NCBI GenBank assembly: GCA_003427395.1 | Contig: BFEA01000353.1 | Location: 1,005,225 to 1,033,595 of the forward strand | Length of the DNA stretch: 28,371 nt | Source of the DNA: Chara braunii | Taxonomy: Eukaryota > Streptophyta > Charophyceae > Charales > Characeae | Direction: 5' to 3' | Shown here: positions 28,201-28,371 of the stretch, piece after piece | Position numbering within the stretch: position 1 is the stretch's first letter | How the letters are laid out: every line of letters starts with the position of its first letter | Made by a program: the position numbers and the translations under genes | The notes under the pieces: generated by a model | What the model saw: only the letters and a program-made list of their open reading frames with translations | Told to the model about the DNA's origin: nothing | Database searches by the model: none

Positions 28201-28371
28201 GGTACAGCTGCAGCTAGCTGTTGGTCAGGTGCAAGGTCCCAGAATTACCCAGATCATGCGTCTGCGTCCGTTGATTCTTGTAATCTACGGCGCAGAACAA
28301 ACATTGCATTGCAGGCACCTGGGACCTCGCCCCAGATCCGTACACCCTTTCTTTGGGGGGTGGGATGGGGG

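Noticed and set aside
1-28371. CRISPR array, operon or riboswitch
   Set aside because: The repeats lack regular spacers of CRISPR size, and the introns, poly(A) tracts and U6 indicate a eukaryotic genome.

Overview
The window looks like nuclear DNA of a large, repeat-rich plant-type (streptophyte) genome. It has long AT-rich non-coding tracts, many microsatellites, decayed retroelements, small inverted-repeat DNA elements, and one U6 snRNA copy whose body matches the plant U6 sequence. The CCHC zinc knuckle followed by a Lys/Glu-rich coiled coil, together with the reverse transcriptase (RT) style, reminds me of repeat proteins of charophyte algae such as Chara. That is an impression from memory, not a search result. 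I found no intact protein-coding gene.

Left part (1-9200): an RT pseudogene enters from the left edge and runs to about 1206, perhaps 1312. After it come a foldback element (1755-2023), a clean hAT-like MITE with 8-bp target duplications (3145-3441), a GC-ended foldback element (4175-4848), three near-identical 129-bp tandem copies (5380-5766), a CACTA-like short inverted-repeat element (7930-8112), diverged repeats and an (AT)n tract.

Middle (9200-17700): a zinc-knuckle/coiled-coil pseudogene (9238-10247) is followed by about 7 kb with opposite base skew (A+C-rich plus strand). That stretch holds a 123-bp two-type satellite (11888-12450) and then seven hairpins with a conserved 20-nt loop and changing but still complementary stems (12721-13444). 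The hairpin series is the most unusual signal here. A second piece that resembles the C-terminal part of the zinc-knuckle protein lies at 17345-17679.

Right part (17700-28371): a GNRA-loop hairpin next to a (GT)n tract, a second RT pseudogene of the same family (19260-20535), a 1.1-kb hAT-like element packed with (GATT)n and (CA)n modules (21513-22655), a purine-rich minisatellite, a nest of foldback repeats (24014-25020), a 10-bp CCCTAACYG-type minisatellite, a 248-bp tandem duplication, another inverted-repeat element (27048-27225), and a U6 retrocopy flanked by a 14-bp target duplication.

The ORF1-like pieces (9238-10247, 17345-17679) and the RT (19260-20535) lie in order on the same strand. 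They may be the remains of one two-ORF retroelement broken by later insertions, but I could not prove this from the junctions.
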